From Benincasa hispida (taxonomy: Eukaryota; Streptophyta; Magnoliopsida; Cucurbitales; Cucurbitaceae), in NCBI RefSeq assembly GCF_009727055.1, contig NC_052359.1:23842501-23906500 (forward strand): 64,000 bases of DNA, given 5' to 3'. Below, in pieces: positions 11,601-23,191 of the stretch. The position numbers were made by a program, and so were the translations under genes. The first letter of the stretch is position 1. Every line of letters begins with the position of its first letter. The notes beneath the pieces were generated by a model, which saw only the letters and a program-made list of their open reading frames with translations, was not told the origin of the DNA and did not search any database.

Positions 11601-12226
11601 GAGTACTTCCAAACATGGAAGCAACCTTGCATTCATTACGTTAGTCTCTGTTTCACCACAGACATGTGGGAGCGCGGCTGATCACCGAGAGGTGTATGCC
11701 AAGAGTAGAGCAGAACAGTATTTGTAGCTTCAATTCGATTAAGAACTTGCGTTGTTTTTATTATTTGTCTTTCTCTTTCTATTCTATTCATAATACTTGC
11801 TGTCGCATCCCACGTCTTTGCACAACTTTCACAACCAGCCTTGACCCTAGCATCTTGTACATGAAGCCTGTATCTTGTATCATTTAGCTTAGGTTTATTG
11901 TGTTTTTATTTTATTATCGCATCTTTACTACTTTAATTTCTTTTATTGCAATTTATATACTTGTACACACACAATTTTAAAGATTGAAAACCTTATTGCA
12001 TATATCATAAACGTACCACAATAACCTAAACAAGTCCCCGTGTTCGACCTCGGATCACACCGAGAAACTTGCAGTGGAATTACACTTGGTTCTATCGTAA
12101 GGAAACTTGTGACAGCGCATGGCATACTACATGAACATCCATAATAAATGCATATTCAGAAGTTGCATCGCATCATCATGAGCATAGAACATCATACATC
12201 CTTACCTATACAAAAAGTAATCAACA
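11601..12226 (+). repeat. LTR 3' fragment of the nested element
   Basis: Matches the last third of the Athila-like LTRs in plus orientation ('tacttccaaacatggaagcaacc' through 'catacatccttacctataca') and ends AATCAACA at the target duplication. The first ~1.2 kb of the LTR is missing. Confidence 0.8.
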
Positions 12227-12231
12227 GATGT

Positions 12232-13475
12232 AACACCTTTTCCCCACGCTGACTCAAGACTGCGCCCACAACATATCTGCTAGCATCACACATCAATGCA
12301 AATGGTTGTGTCCAATCAGGCGCAATCAAAATTGGTGAGGAGATGAGCGCATCTTTCAATGTGTTAAATGCTTTAGTGCAATCGTCATCAAAATTATACT
12401 CGCGGTCAGCTTCAAGAAGTGCACTTAGGGGTCTTGCGATCTGGGAGAAGTTGCAAATAAATCTTCTATAAAACCCTGTGTGTCCCATAAAGCTCCTAAG
12501 TGTTTTTACGTTCACCGGTGGGGGAAATTTGGAAATTGCATCGATTTTTGCCTGATCAACTTCCAATCCTACCTTGGAGATTTTGTGACCCATAACTATT
12601 CCTTCTTCCACCATAAAGTGGCATTTTTCCCAGTTCGAAACAAGATTTGTTTCCACGCATCTCTTCAAAGCTTTTTCAAGGTTAGACAAACAGGAGTCAT
12701 AATTACTGCTGAAGACTGAGAAATCATCCATGAATACCTCGAATAACTCCTCCAAGTAATCTGAGAATATTGCCATCATGCATCGTTGAAAAGTGCCTAG
12801 TGCATTACAGAGTCCAGATGGCATGCATAGAAATGCGAACATACCAAATGGGCACGTAAAGGTTGTCTTGTCTTGGTCCTTCGGCGCAATTTCTATTTGG
12901 TTATACCCTGAATAGCCTTCAAGAAAGCAGAAAAATTCATTCCCCGCAAGTCCGTCTAACATCTGATCAATGAACGGGAGTGGAAAGTGGTCCTTTTTTT
13001 TAGTGGCCAAATTCAGCTTGCGATAATCCATGCAAATTCTCCATCCCGTAGTTGTCCTTGTGGGAACCAATTCATTCTTGTCATTAGTGATGACTGTCAT
13101 CCTCCCTTTCTTCAGAACACATTACACTGGGCTCACCCAACTGCTATTAGATATCGGGTAGTTGACTCTGGCGTCCAACCACTTTACTATCTCCTTCTTT
13201 ACAACCTTATTCATGGCAAGGTTCAAGCGACGTTGCCTTTCTATTAATCCATTCTTTCCTTTTTCCAGACGGATCTTGTGCATACAATATGAGGGACTGA
13301 TTCCTCGAATGTCTGCCAAGGTCCATCCTAAGGCTTTTGCGTTATTTCTTAGGATCCGTAGGAGAGCATCTTCTTTCTCCTTACTCAATGATGCAAAAAT
13401 GATAACTAGTAACATGTCGTTACTTCCTAAGTAAGCATACTTTAGGTGCACTGGCAACGACTTTAACTTTAACAC
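12232..13475 (-). pseudogene. A1 pol: reverse transcriptase and start of RNase H
   Basis: The minus-strand frame from 13100 down is a Ty3/gypsy RT: GWRICMDYRKLN (domain 2), FPLPFIDQMLD, FLEGYSGYNQI (consensus has D where this copy has E, a damaged catalytic residue), CMPSGLCNALGTFQRCM, and the catalytic FMDDF box near 12730. It continues through GHTGFYRRFI into the RNase H start (FALMCDASRYVVGAVLSQRGEKVLH), where the nested element interrupts. The upstream piece 13122-13475 carries the pre-RT region (LKYAYLGS, KALGWTLADIRGI, SWVSPV). A frameshift near 13110 separates the two parts. The RT makes cDNA from genomic RNA inside the particle. Confidence 0.92.
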
Positions 13476-13618
13476 GGGTGGCTCTTCTAAAGATAGCTTA
13501 ATACTCTACGATGTCCATTCAGATAACTTGAGCAGTTCAAAATTAGATTCAGCATGAATTGCAGTGCAATCCTCCTCCAACATTATGCCGATTTCAAAGT
13601 CCTCCTCTTCCATGTCCG

Positions 13619-14308
13619 TTAGGGGTCGTGCCACTGTTCTCCCTGTAGCTCTTCGATATATTTGTAGTTCTCTATATCTCTTGGGTATTTCAACGCATGG
13701 AATTCGTTGAATTTTACTTCTTGATCATCGACCTGGATTGTCAACTCTCCTTTATGCACATCGATTAACGCTGGCCCTGTGGCAAGAAATGGGCATCCTA
13801 GGATGATAGGAATTTCTCTATCGGCCTCATAATCCAATATAACAAAGTCGGCTAGGAAGATAAACTTGTCCACTTGCACGAGAACATCTTCTATCTTGCC
13901 CTCCAGAAGCTTTATTGATCTATCGGCTAGCTATAATGTGATTGTGGTTGGCCTTGCTTCGCCGATGTCCAGCTTCTTAAAAATTGACAAGGGCATCAAA
14001 TTTATGCTTGCCCCTAAATCACACAGTGCGTTTCCAACCATCTTCCCTCCTATGGTGCAGGGCAATGTAAAAGTCCCAAGGTCCATCATTTTAGTAGGGA
14101 GAGTATTTTGAAACAGAGCGCTACACTCATATGTTAGTGCAACTATTTCATTTTCCCCAATCTTTCTCTTGTTGGCGAGAATATCCTTGAGAAATTTCAC
14201 ATAACTCGGTATCTGCTCTAATGCTTCTATTAGGGGAATATTAATGTGTAGCTGTCGGAGAACGTCCAGAAACCTCTGAAACTGCTTGTTGTCGTCTTTC
14301 TTTTTCAT
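13619..14308 (-). pseudogene. A1 aspartic protease region
   Basis: The frame 14308-13931 holds the retropepsin-like active site ALCDLGASINLMPLSIF (D-L-G-A in place of D-S/T-G-A, as is usual in Athila-type elements), preceded by 'FTLPCTIGGK'. After one stop near 13930 the frame continues 13879-13619 with the flap and C-terminal part ([22 protein letters not shown]). The protease cleaves Gag-Pol during maturation. The same region is intact over a longer frame in A2 (19134-19595). Confidence 0.88.
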
Positions 14309-14348
14309 CCTAGACAGGAAAGGTGGAGGATCCCGCCGTGTTTCTTGT

Positions 14349-16018
14349 TCACTTTGCTATTGAGAGGTCTTGTACTTGCTGTGTGTCATTGGCTGGAGGT
14401 TGCGTTGATTGAGAATTCATGTCTTGAGGAGCTTCATCTTTTGTAGATGGTCTTACTTCAGAACTGGTGTTGCTTCCGTTATTAAGTAACTGGTCATCAT
14501 CTATAGTTAAATTTGCTGGTACTTTTGTTACCGCATCTAGTACTTTTGGAATAATAGGGGCTGTCGTTCTGCCACTTCTCAATGTCACTACATGACATTA
14601 TTCTTTTCTTCTTCGCCCCAGCACTTTCTTCTTTAATTCCCTCGCAAGCTGATCTATCTGATCTTCTAATTCTTTGAGAGAGTCAGCTTGCGATTGTCTC
14701 ATTGCCTCGCTTTTTTCAATGTAATGTTTTAATGATGTCTCAAGAGACGAGGTACTGTAAGAGGTATCATATGTGAACAATTGGTCACAGGGTGGCGTAA
14801 TTGCGAATTACTTGGGCTGCAATCCAGATTAGTGAAGACCGGAGTGTTGCCTCGATCCTCTTGATAGCTGAATTGATAGAAACTATGGNCAATCCAGATT
14901 AGTGAAGACCGGAGTGTTGCCTCGATCCTCTTGATAGCTGAATTGATAGAAACTATGGCCCTCCTGATTGAGATTGTCATCCAGACCAGAAAGTGGGTGA
15001 CCCCACCAACAAGGCTGGTGGCCCCATGATTCATCATAAATAGCATATACGGATTGTTGATTCCATGGGCAGACATCTACCGGATGTACCTCTCCTCATT
15101 GGGTGCAATCCATTTCGGTCCCATAAGTCACCGTATTAACCTGCGCCGTTCCTTGAAAGAGAGTTTTCTACTGATTAGCCACCGTCTGGAGGAGTGAGGT
15201 CATTGTGGTCATTTGTTCGACCAATATGCTCATTGTGTCTGTTGGCACATCGATTCTTTCTACTCTTTCTTGCTCCTGACCTTTTATCTCAAGCCCGATA
15301 TCAATCCATTCATCAGAATGTCACAAGATGCGACCCAATATGTTCTTCGCTTCCATATACAACTTATTCATTAATCCTCCTTCTGTGGAGGCATCGACAA
15401 CTGCTTGCGTTGATTGGTCTAGGCCATTGTAAAAGGTTTCCATAAAAATACTGTCAGGAATCCCGATATGCGGATAGTTCTTGACGAACTGCCGGAATTG
15501 CACCCAAGCAGTGCTCGAGTTTTCATAACCTTTTTGTTCGAAATTCAAAACCTCCCTCCGCCTCTTTGCATTGATAGACGGAGGGAAGAATCTGTTCATG
15601 AACCTATCAACCAACCGCTCCTATCCATTAATTTCGCCTAGCCTAATGCTTAAGCCCACCTCTTTGCTTCCCATACTGTATACGAGAATCGGTATAGTTT
15701 AAGACTTTCTTGACTTAAATCAGGCATGGAGAATGCGCTACACATGTCTACAAAATTTGTCAAATGTGCATGTGGGTTTTCTTCCTGTAATCCTCCTTAT
15801 TGCCCCACATTCTAAATCATTTGTAGCATAATAGGTTTTATTTCAAAGCTTGCATTCCCCTCGACTACTAGTCTTGATATTCCTTATGAAAAATTATAGA
15901 AATCTGGCACCGCATATTCCCTCATAGGGATGTTCTGGTCAGCAACAAGAAAAACAGGATCTTGCACTAGCAAATCTCCCCTCTTGTTTCCAGCAAGTGC
16001 CACATTCTCATCATCCAT
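14349..16018 (-). pseudogene. A1 gag
   Basis: The ATG at 16016-16018 begins MDDENVALAGN. The retrotrans_gag domain follows with breaks: FEIKPIMLQMI near 15830, MVDRFMNRFFPPSINAKRRREVLNFEQ at 15614, HIGIPDSIFMETFYNGL and LYMEAKNILGRIL. The C-terminal part has a coiled-coil segment (SLKELEDQIDQLARELKKK) and the linker MTLRSGRTTAPI (14588), the usual gag-to-protease boundary of this clade. Gag forms the virus-like particle. Several stops and frameshifts are present, and one segment is distorted by the duplication at 14820-14958. Confidence 0.88.
14820..14958. other. 69-bp duplication around a single N
   Basis: Bases 14820-14888 are repeated without change at 14890-14958, with one N (14889) between them. 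The homologous gag in A2 has only one copy (near 20070-20138). This is the pattern of two contig ends that overlap but were joined without merging, so it is probably an assembly error and not biology. Confidence 0.85.
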
Positions 16019-16212
16019 ACTTCTTCACCAATTAATTTAGCCCTGATGAACTCTGCGCAAAGAATACACTTGATCTCTAGGTTCACTTAGAATTACTAGA
16101 TCACTCTATCACTCATATGCCGTCAGACTGTTCTCCGCATTGAACAGTCAGTAAAAAGAGATCTGTCCTGCACATAGCATAAAAATATTCAAACAATAAA
16201 CCGTTAACAAAA

Positions 16213-16230
16213 TCTCCGGAAACGACACCA
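16213..16230 (-). other. Primer-binding site of A1 (degraded)
   Basis: The plus strand reads TCTCCGGAAACGACACCA; its complement resembles the tRNA-Asp PBS with several substitutions. It lies six bases inside the LTR end at 16237. Confidence 0.75.
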
Positions 16231-16236
16231 TAAACT

Positions 16237-17940
16237 TGTTGACTTGCTTTTCTTTGGATGCTAAAGATGTATGATGTTCTATGCTCACGATGATGCGATA
16301 CTACTTCTAAATATGCGTTAATTATGGATGTTCATGTAGTATGCCATACGCTGTCACAAGTTTCTTTACGATGGAACCAAGTGTAATTCCACCGCAAGTT
16401 TCTCGGTGTGATCCGAGGTTGAACACGGGAACTGGTTAGGTTATTGTGGTACGTTCATGATATATGCGACCAAGTTTTCAATCTTTAAAGTGTGTATTTG
16501 TGCAGTTATATAAGTTGCAATAAAATAAAGGAAAGTAGTAAAAGATGCAATAATAACATAGAAATACAGTAAACCTAAGTTAGATGATACAAGGTACAGG
16601 CTTCATGTACAAGGTGCTGGGGTCAAGGCTGGCTGTGAAACTTATGCAAAGACGTGGGATGCGCGGCAAGTCTTATGAATAGAATAGAAAGAGAAAGACA
16701 AATAAATATAAACAACGCAAGTTCTTAATTGCATTGAAGCTACAAATACTATTTCGCTCTTCTCTTGGCGTACACCTTTCAGTGATCGGCCGCACTCCCA
16801 CATGTCTGTGGTGAAACAGGGACTAACGTAATGAATGTAAGGTTGCTTTCATGTCTGGAAGCACTACTCGCTTTAGTTAACGCATTCTTCTGACCCTCTC
16901 TCGATAGATCAGAATGGCATCTTCACTTCTGCTCTCACAGGTGAAGATGTTGTCTAGCATGCCTTAGCAAAATAGATTTCATATCTTTAACACATATTAA
17001 GTACTTGGTTAATTCACATTGCTTATCAGGGAATTAAGAAGATATCATGAAGAAAGTGATTGACGGGTGAACGAAAATAGACGAAAAATGGTAAATGTAA
17101 GCTATCGAAACATTTAATATCTCTATTAAGCGTTTGATACGTGGTGTGAATGCAGAGGTGAAATACAACAATGAAAGAGACAGAATAGATACAAACAAGT
17201 GCCAATGTCTTAGCACTGATTCAATGGAGATCTGCTTGCCGGATAGGATGGATTTGATGGTAGGAAGAGCTTCCCTCTCAACCTTGCTCCACCGGTAGTA
17301 GGGATCTTTGCACAGAGCTACAAATCGGGTATTTGGGAGATTAGATCTGAGATTCACCTCTCGGCCTTATCTCGTCTTCTTTCCAGATTTCTTCTCTTAA
17401 GCACTCAGCTCAGCCTTTTCTCTATAATCTAGCAGCACTTAGCCCCGTAACAAGTAGCGTGCCTTTTCTCTAAAATCAATGGGGTATTTATACGTACAGA
17501 TCTTTGACTGCGGCCTTGTGGTCCCCACTTGATCGTTATGGTAATTCCAAAGATGGAGGGATATTATTCCTTCTATTATGCAATCAGACCGTCAATTTTG
17601 CACAACCGTCCATTGTACACGTGTCTCAATCCTTTGCTTTTGCATTGCTCAGCTACATCTTTCGATCTTCGGTTCGCATGCGGTGTTGTTTTTATTACCG
17701 CATGCGGTTGAAACACAACTCTGGACCGACTGTCGCATTGTGCCATCACTACGGTAATCATCTCTTCATTATTGATTGACAGGCGCATTATGACAGAGAT
17801 GCATTGATTATTTTCTCATGAGCCTTTAACGCAAGTGGTGACTTGGTCTCCTGCAAAACAAAGTAACATTCGGCTTGTCTTCCATCTTCATAGTGTTAGT
17901 GGGCATAATTGCAAATAGTTATAATTATTGTACTACTAGA
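16237..17940 (-). repeat. 5' LTR of A1, truncated
   Basis: Aligns with 4363-6045 from its 3' end (TGTTGACTTGC on the plus strand) to 'attattgtactactag', then breaks at 17940. The first ~110 bp of the LTR, including the terminal hairpin, are replaced by RT sequence of A2. A minus-strand TATAAATA box lies at 17485-17492. A palindromic U3 motif lies at 17675-17708. Confidence 0.85.
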
Positions 17941-18440
17941 CTGAGAAATCATCCACGAATACCTCGACTGACTCCTCCAAGTAATCGGACAATATTGCCA
18001 TCATGCATCATTGAAAAGTGCCTGGTGCATTACAGAGTCCAAATGGCATGCGTCGGAATGCAAACATACCAAATGGGCACGTGAAGGTTGTCTTGTCTTG
18101 ATCCTCCAGCGCAATTGCTATTTGGTTATACCCTGAATAGTCATCAAGAAACCAGAAAAATTCATTCTCCACAAGTCTGTCTAACATTTGGTCGATAAAC
18201 GGGAGTGGAAAGTTGTCCTTTTTAGTGGCCAAATTCAGCTTGCGATAATCCATGCAGATTCTCCACCCCGTAGTTGTCCTTGTGGGAACCAATTCATACT
18301 TGTCATTAGTGATGACTGTCATCCCCCCTTATTTGGAACACATTGCACTGGGCTCACCCAACTGCTATCAGATATCGGGTAGATAACACCTGTGTCCAGC
18401 CACTTTACTATTTCCCTCTTTACAACCTCCTTCATGGCAG
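17941..18440 (-). pseudogene. A2 reverse transcriptase, N-terminal part
   Basis: The frame 18322-18008 shows MTVITNDKYELVPTRTTTGWR, DYRKLN, FPLPFIDQMLD, FLDDYSGYNQI and FRRMPFGLCNAPGTFQ, closer to the family pattern than the A1 copy. After a frameshift the catalytic EVFVDDFS segment is read at about 17960, and the fragment ends there. Homology to 12700-13140 is clear along the whole stretch. Confidence 0.88.
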
Positions 18441-18453
18441 GGTTCAAGTGGTG

Positions 18454-19595
18454 TTACCTTTCTACTGATCCATTCTTTTCTTCTTCCAAGCGGATCTTGT
18501 GCATGCAATACGAGGGATTGATTCCTCGAATGTCTGCCAAGGTCAATCCTAAGGCTTTTGCGTTATTTCTTAGGATCCATATGAGAGCATCTTCTTTCTC
18601 CTTACTTAGTGATGTGGAAATGATAACCAGTAACAAGTCGTTACTTCCTAAGTAAGCATACTTTAGGTGTACTGGCAACGACTTTAACTCTAACACAGGT
18701 GGCTCTTCTAAAGATGGCTTGATGTGCTGCGATGTCCATTTAGATAACTTGAGTGGTTCAAAATTAGATTCTGTATGAATTACGACGCATTCCTCCTTCA
18801 ACATTGCGCCGACTTCAAGATCATCCTCCTCCGTTTTCTTCAGGGGTTCGTGCCACTGTTCTCCCTGCAGCTCTTCGATATATTGGCAGTTCTCTATGTC
18901 TCCTGGGTACTTCAACGTATTAAGTACGTTGAATTTTACTTCTTCATCATCGACCCGGATGGTCAGCTCTCATTTTTGCACATCGATTAACGCCCGCCCT
19001 GTGGTGAGAAATGGGCATCCCAGGATGATAGGAATTTCTCTATCGACCTCATAATCAAGTATAACAAAGTCTGCTAGGAAGATAAACTTGTCCACTTGCA
19101 TGAGAACATTTTCTATCTTGCCCTCCGAAAGCTTTATTGATCTATGGCTAGTTGTAATGTGATCGTAGTTGGCCTTTCTTCGCCGATGTCCAACTTCTTA
19201 AAAATTGACAAGGGCATCAAATTTATGCTTGCCCCTAAATCACACAGCGCGTTTCTGACCATCTTCCCTCCTATGGTGCAGGGCCATGTAAAAGTCCCAG
19301 GATCCTTCATTTTAGTAGGGAGATTGTTTTGAAACAAAGCACTACATTCATATGTTAGTGCAACTGTTTCATTTTCCCCAACTTTTCTCTTGTTTACGAG
19401 AATATCCTTTAGAAATTTCACATAACTCGGCATCTGCTCTAATGCTTCAATCAAGGGGATATTAATGTGTTGCTGGCAAAGAACGTCTAGAAACCTCTGA
19501 AACTGCTTGCTATCATCTTTCTTTCTCAGCCTAGACGAGAAAGGTGGAGGATCCCGCCGTGTTTCTTGCTCACTTTGCTGCTTGGTGAGGTCCAA
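18454..19595 (-). pseudogene. A2 aspartic protease and pre-RT region
   Basis: The frame 19595-19134 carries SSRLRKKDDSKQFQRFLDVL, the active-site segment NALCDLGASINLMPLSIF and TTITLQLA. The frame 18915-18454 continues with MKYPGDIENCQYIEELQGEQW, LKYAYLGSNDLL and LTLADIRGINPSYCMHKI. A break between about 19134 and 18990 separates the frames. It corresponds throughout to the A1 protease region at 13122-14308. Confidence 0.88.
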
Positions 19596-21204
19596 TGCTT
19601 ACTGTGTGTCATTGGTTGGAGGTTGCGTTGATGGAGAATTCAAATCTTGAGAGGCTTCATGTTTTGTAGATAATCTTACTTCTGAACTAGGGTCAGTTCC
19701 GTTATTCAGTAACTGGTCATCTTCAACAATTAAATCTGTTGGTGTTATTACCACATCTGGTACCTTCGGCATAATGGGGGCTGTTGTTCTGCCACTCCGC
19801 AGTGTCACTGCATGGAATTGTTCTTTACCTCTTGCCCCCAACACCCCTGAGCTTCCATGCTGTGTACCAAGCTTTTTCTTCTTTAATTCTCTCGTAAGCT
19901 GATCTATCTGATCTTTTAATTCTTTGAGAGAGTCAGCTTGCAATTGCCTCATTACCTCGCTCTTTTCAATATAAAGCTTTAATGATGTCTCTAGAGACGA
20001 GGTATTGCAAGAGGTATCATATGCGAACAGTTGGTCACAGTGTGGCATACCTTGAGAATTACTTGGGCTGCAGTCTAGATTAGTGAAGACCGGAGGGTTG
20101 CCTCGATCCTCTTGATAACTAAATTGATAGAAACTATGGCCCTCCTGATTGAGATTCTCATCCAAACCAAAAATTTGGTGACCCCCCCAAACAGGGTTAT
20201 GGTTGTTGCCCCATGATTCATCATACATAGCATATACGGGTTGTTGATTCCATGGATAGACGTCTACGGGATGTACCTCTTCCCATTAAGTGCAATCCAT
20301 AGCAGTCGTTTGAGTCACCGCATTAACTTGCGTTGTTCCTTGGGAAAGAGTTCTCTGCTTATTAGCCACCATCTGGAGGAGCGATGTCATCGTGGTCATT
20401 TGCTGGACCAATGCGCTCATTGTGTTCATTGGCACATCGACCCTTTCTACTTTTTCTGGCTCCATACATCTTACCTCAAGCCCAGTATCAATCCATGCGT
20501 CAGAATGTCGCGATATGCGATCCAATATGTTCATTGCTTCCGTATATGACTTATTAATACTCCCTCTGCGGAGGAGTTGGCAACTACTTGCGTTGATGAG
20601 TCCAAGCTATTGTAAAAGGTTTCCATCAAAATACTATCAGGAATTCCGATATGCAGACAATTCTTTACTAACTGTCGGAATCGCACCCATGCAGTGCTCA
20701 GGGTTTCATAACCTTTTTGCTTGAAATTCAAAACCTCCCTCCGCCTCTTTGTGTTGACAGACGGAGGGAAGAATTTGTTCATGAACATATCGACCAACTG
20801 CTCCCATCCATGAATTTCCATGGCTCTACTGCTTAAGCATACCTCTTTGCTTCCTCCCGCAATGTGTACGGGAATAGATACAGTTTAAGACTTTCTTGAG
20901 TTACACCAGGCATGAAGAATGCGCTACACCTGTCTACAAAATTAATCAAATGTGCGTGTGGGTCTTCTCCCTGTAGTCCTCCGAATTGTCCCACATTCTA
21001 AATCATTTGAAGCATGATAGGTTTTATTTCAAAGCTTGCATTCCCCTCAACTACTGGTCTTGAAATCCCTGGTGAAAAATTAGTGATATTTGGTGCTGCA
21101 TATTCCCTCATAGGGATGTTCTGGTCAATAGCAAGAAAAACAGGATCTTGCACTGGCAAATCTCCCCTCTGGTTTCCAGCAGGTGCCATATTCTCATCAG
21201 CCAT
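19596..21204 (-). pseudogene. A2 gag
   Basis: The start is ATG at 21204 (MADENMAPAGNQRGDLPVQD). It reads through SFEIKPIMLQMI to a stop, then 20821-20531 (FMNKFFPPSVNTKRRREVLNF, HIGIPDSILMETFYNSL), 20534-20286 (EKVERVDVPMNTMSALVQQM) and 20228-19599 (coiled-coil SLKELKDQIDQLTRELKKKK, GKEQFHAVTLRSGRTTAPI). The GKEQ..VTLRSG junction shows gag running into protease, which matters for comparison with the pol-less elements. A handful of stops and frameshifts break it. Confidence 0.88.
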
Positions 21205-21401
21205 ATTTCTTCACCAATAAATTCAGCCTTGATGAATTTTTGCGCGAAGAATACACTTGATTTCTGGGTCCACATAGAGTTACCAGATAACCCCAGAACT
21301 CCTAAGTCGTCAGACTACTCTTCGCGTTGAACAGTCAGTACAAAGAGATTTGTCCTGCACATAACATGAAAATATTCAACTTTAACCGTTAACCATAAAC
21401 T

Positions 21402-23191
21402 TGTAACGTGTTTGGATGGATCATATAAATTTCTCACAATGATGCGATACTACGTCTAATTATGTGTGAATTATGGATGTTCATGTAGTATGCCATGCGT
21501 TCTCACAAGTTTCCTTACAATGGAACCAAGTGTAATTCCACCGCAAGTTTCTCGGTGTGATCCGAGGTCGAACACGGGGATTGGTTTAGGTTATTACGGT
21601 ATGTTTATGATACATGCGACTAGGTTTTCAATCTTTAAAAGTGTGTTTGTACAAGTATATAAATTGCAATAAAATAAAGGAAAGCAGTAAAGATGCAATA
21701 AAAACATAAAAAGACAGTAAACCTAATCTAGATGATACAAGATACAGACTACATGTACAAAATGCTGGGATTAAGGCTGGCTGTGAAAGTTATGCAAAGA
21801 CATGGGATGCGGCGACAAATTTTATGAACAGAATAGAAAGAGAAAGACAAATAATATAAACAACGCAAGTTCTTAATTGGATTGAAGGTACAAATACTGT
21901 TCTGCTCTTCTCTTTGCGTACGCCTCTCAGTGATCAGCCGCGCTCCCACATGTCTGTGGTGAAACAGAGACTAATGTAATGAACGCAAGGTTGCTTCCAT
22001 GTCTGGAAGTACTACTCGCTTTAGTTAATGCATTCTTCTGACCTTCTCTCGATAGATCAGAATGACACCTTCACTTCTTCTCTCACAGATGAAGATGTCA
22101 TCTAGCATGCTTTAGCTAAACGTATTTTATATCTTTAATACAGATTAAGTTCTTAGTGATTCATATTGCTCATCAGAGGATTAAGAAGATATCGTGGAGA
22201 AAGTGATTGGTGGGTGAACAAAAATAGACAGTAAATGGTAAATGGAATTTATCGAAACATTTAATATTTCTACTAAGCGTTTGATACATGGTGTGTGAAT
22301 AAAGAGATAAAGAAAACATGAATTACACAATAAAAGAGAGATAGAACAGATACAAATAGTGCCAATATCTTGACACAGATTCGATGGAGATCTGCTTGCC
22401 AGATAGGATGGATTTGATGGTAGGAAGAGCTTTCCTCTCAGGCTTGCTCTACAGGTAGCAGGGATCTTTGCACAGAGCTTCTGATAGGGTGTTTGGCAGG
22501 TTGGATCTGAGATTCACCTCTTGGCCTTATCTCGTCTTCTTCCCGAATTTCTTCTCTTAAGCACTCAGCTTAGCTTTCTCTCTACAATCTAGCAGCACTT
22601 AGCCCCATACCAAGTAGCATATTTTTCTTTGAAATCGATGGGGTATTTATAGGTGCAGATCTTTGACTCCAGCCTTGTGGTCCCTACTCATGGTTATGGT
22701 AATTCCAAAGATGGAGGGATATTATTTCTTTTGTTATGCAATCAGACCGTCAATTTTGCACAACCGTTAGTTGTACACGTGTTTCAATCATCCGCTCTTG
22801 CATTGCTCAGCTGCATCTTTCGATCATAGGTTCGCATGCAGTGTTTGTTTTTATTACCGCATGCGGTTGAAACACAGTTCTCGGATCGACTGTCGTATTG
22901 CACCGCCATTGCGGTATTCGTCTCTTCATTGTTGATTGACGGGTGCAATATGACAGAGATGCGTTGATTACTCTCGTGAGCCTTGAGCGCAAGTGGTGAC
23001 TTGGTCTCCTGCCAAATAGAGTAAAGTTCAACTTGTCTTCCATATTTTTGGTGTTATTAGGTGTAATCGAAAACATTTATAATTATTGCAATACTAGGCT
23101 AATTTTCATACAATTGGCGCATAATTACTAACTTTTGGCCGCAATATCTAGATAAGGTGGCATAAATAACTTGTATTTTTACAAGTTATCA
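21402..23191 (-). repeat. 5' LTR of A2 (1790 bp)
   Basis: On the minus strand it runs from TGATAACTTG (23191) to a damaged 3' end near 21402. The terminal hairpin has an AAAA loop in place of GAAA. TATAAATA reads on the minus strand at 22644-22651. The palindrome ACCGCATGCGGT lies at about 22857-22868. To its right the satellite array begins directly. Confidence 0.87.

Larger units (their letters stand above)
9425..12226 (+). mobile_element. Small ORF3-bearing LTR element nested in A1 pol
   Basis: The insert starts TGATAACGTG and ends AATCAACA, the termini of the Athila-like LTRs. It is flanked by the 5-bp target duplication GATGT (9420-9424 and 12227-12231). Removing it rejoins the RNase H frame (..GEKVLH / PTYYTSK..). 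Contents: 163 bp of LTR 5' end, a copy of the ORF3 3' end, the ORF3 core and 3' end again, then the last ~620 bp of an LTR. There is no PBS, gag or pol. Either a short derivative was inserted or a larger copy lost most of its body afterwards; the intact ends and duplication show the outer boundaries are original. Confidence 0.88.
4363..17940 (-). mobile_element. Element A1: Athila-like Ty3/gypsy, nearly complete
   Basis: From right to left on the minus strand: 5' LTR (16237-17940, missing its first ~110 bp), PBS (16213-16230), gag (to about 14590), protease, RT, RNase H, integrase (pol stop at 7763-7765), 3' noncoding region, PPT (6046-6058) and 3' LTR (4363-6045). It is interrupted at 9425-12226 by a plus-strand element with a GATGT target duplication. 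No ORF3 lies between pol and PPT. All frames carry stops and frameshifts, so it is inactive, but it is the best guide in the window to the autonomous layout. Confidence 0.88.
17941..23191 (-). mobile_element. Element A2: 3'-truncated Athila-like element
   Basis: Minus strand, right to left: 5' LTR (21402-23191), leader in which the PBS is deleted (the plus strand goes from 'accgttaacc' to 'ataaacttg'), gag, protease, pre-RT region and RT up to the FVDD box, where it stops at the truncated A1 LTR. RNase H, integrase, 3' region and 3' LTR are missing. The junction removed both the A2 3' half and the A1 LTR start, so one illegitimate deletion between neighbouring copies explains both. Confidence 0.85.
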
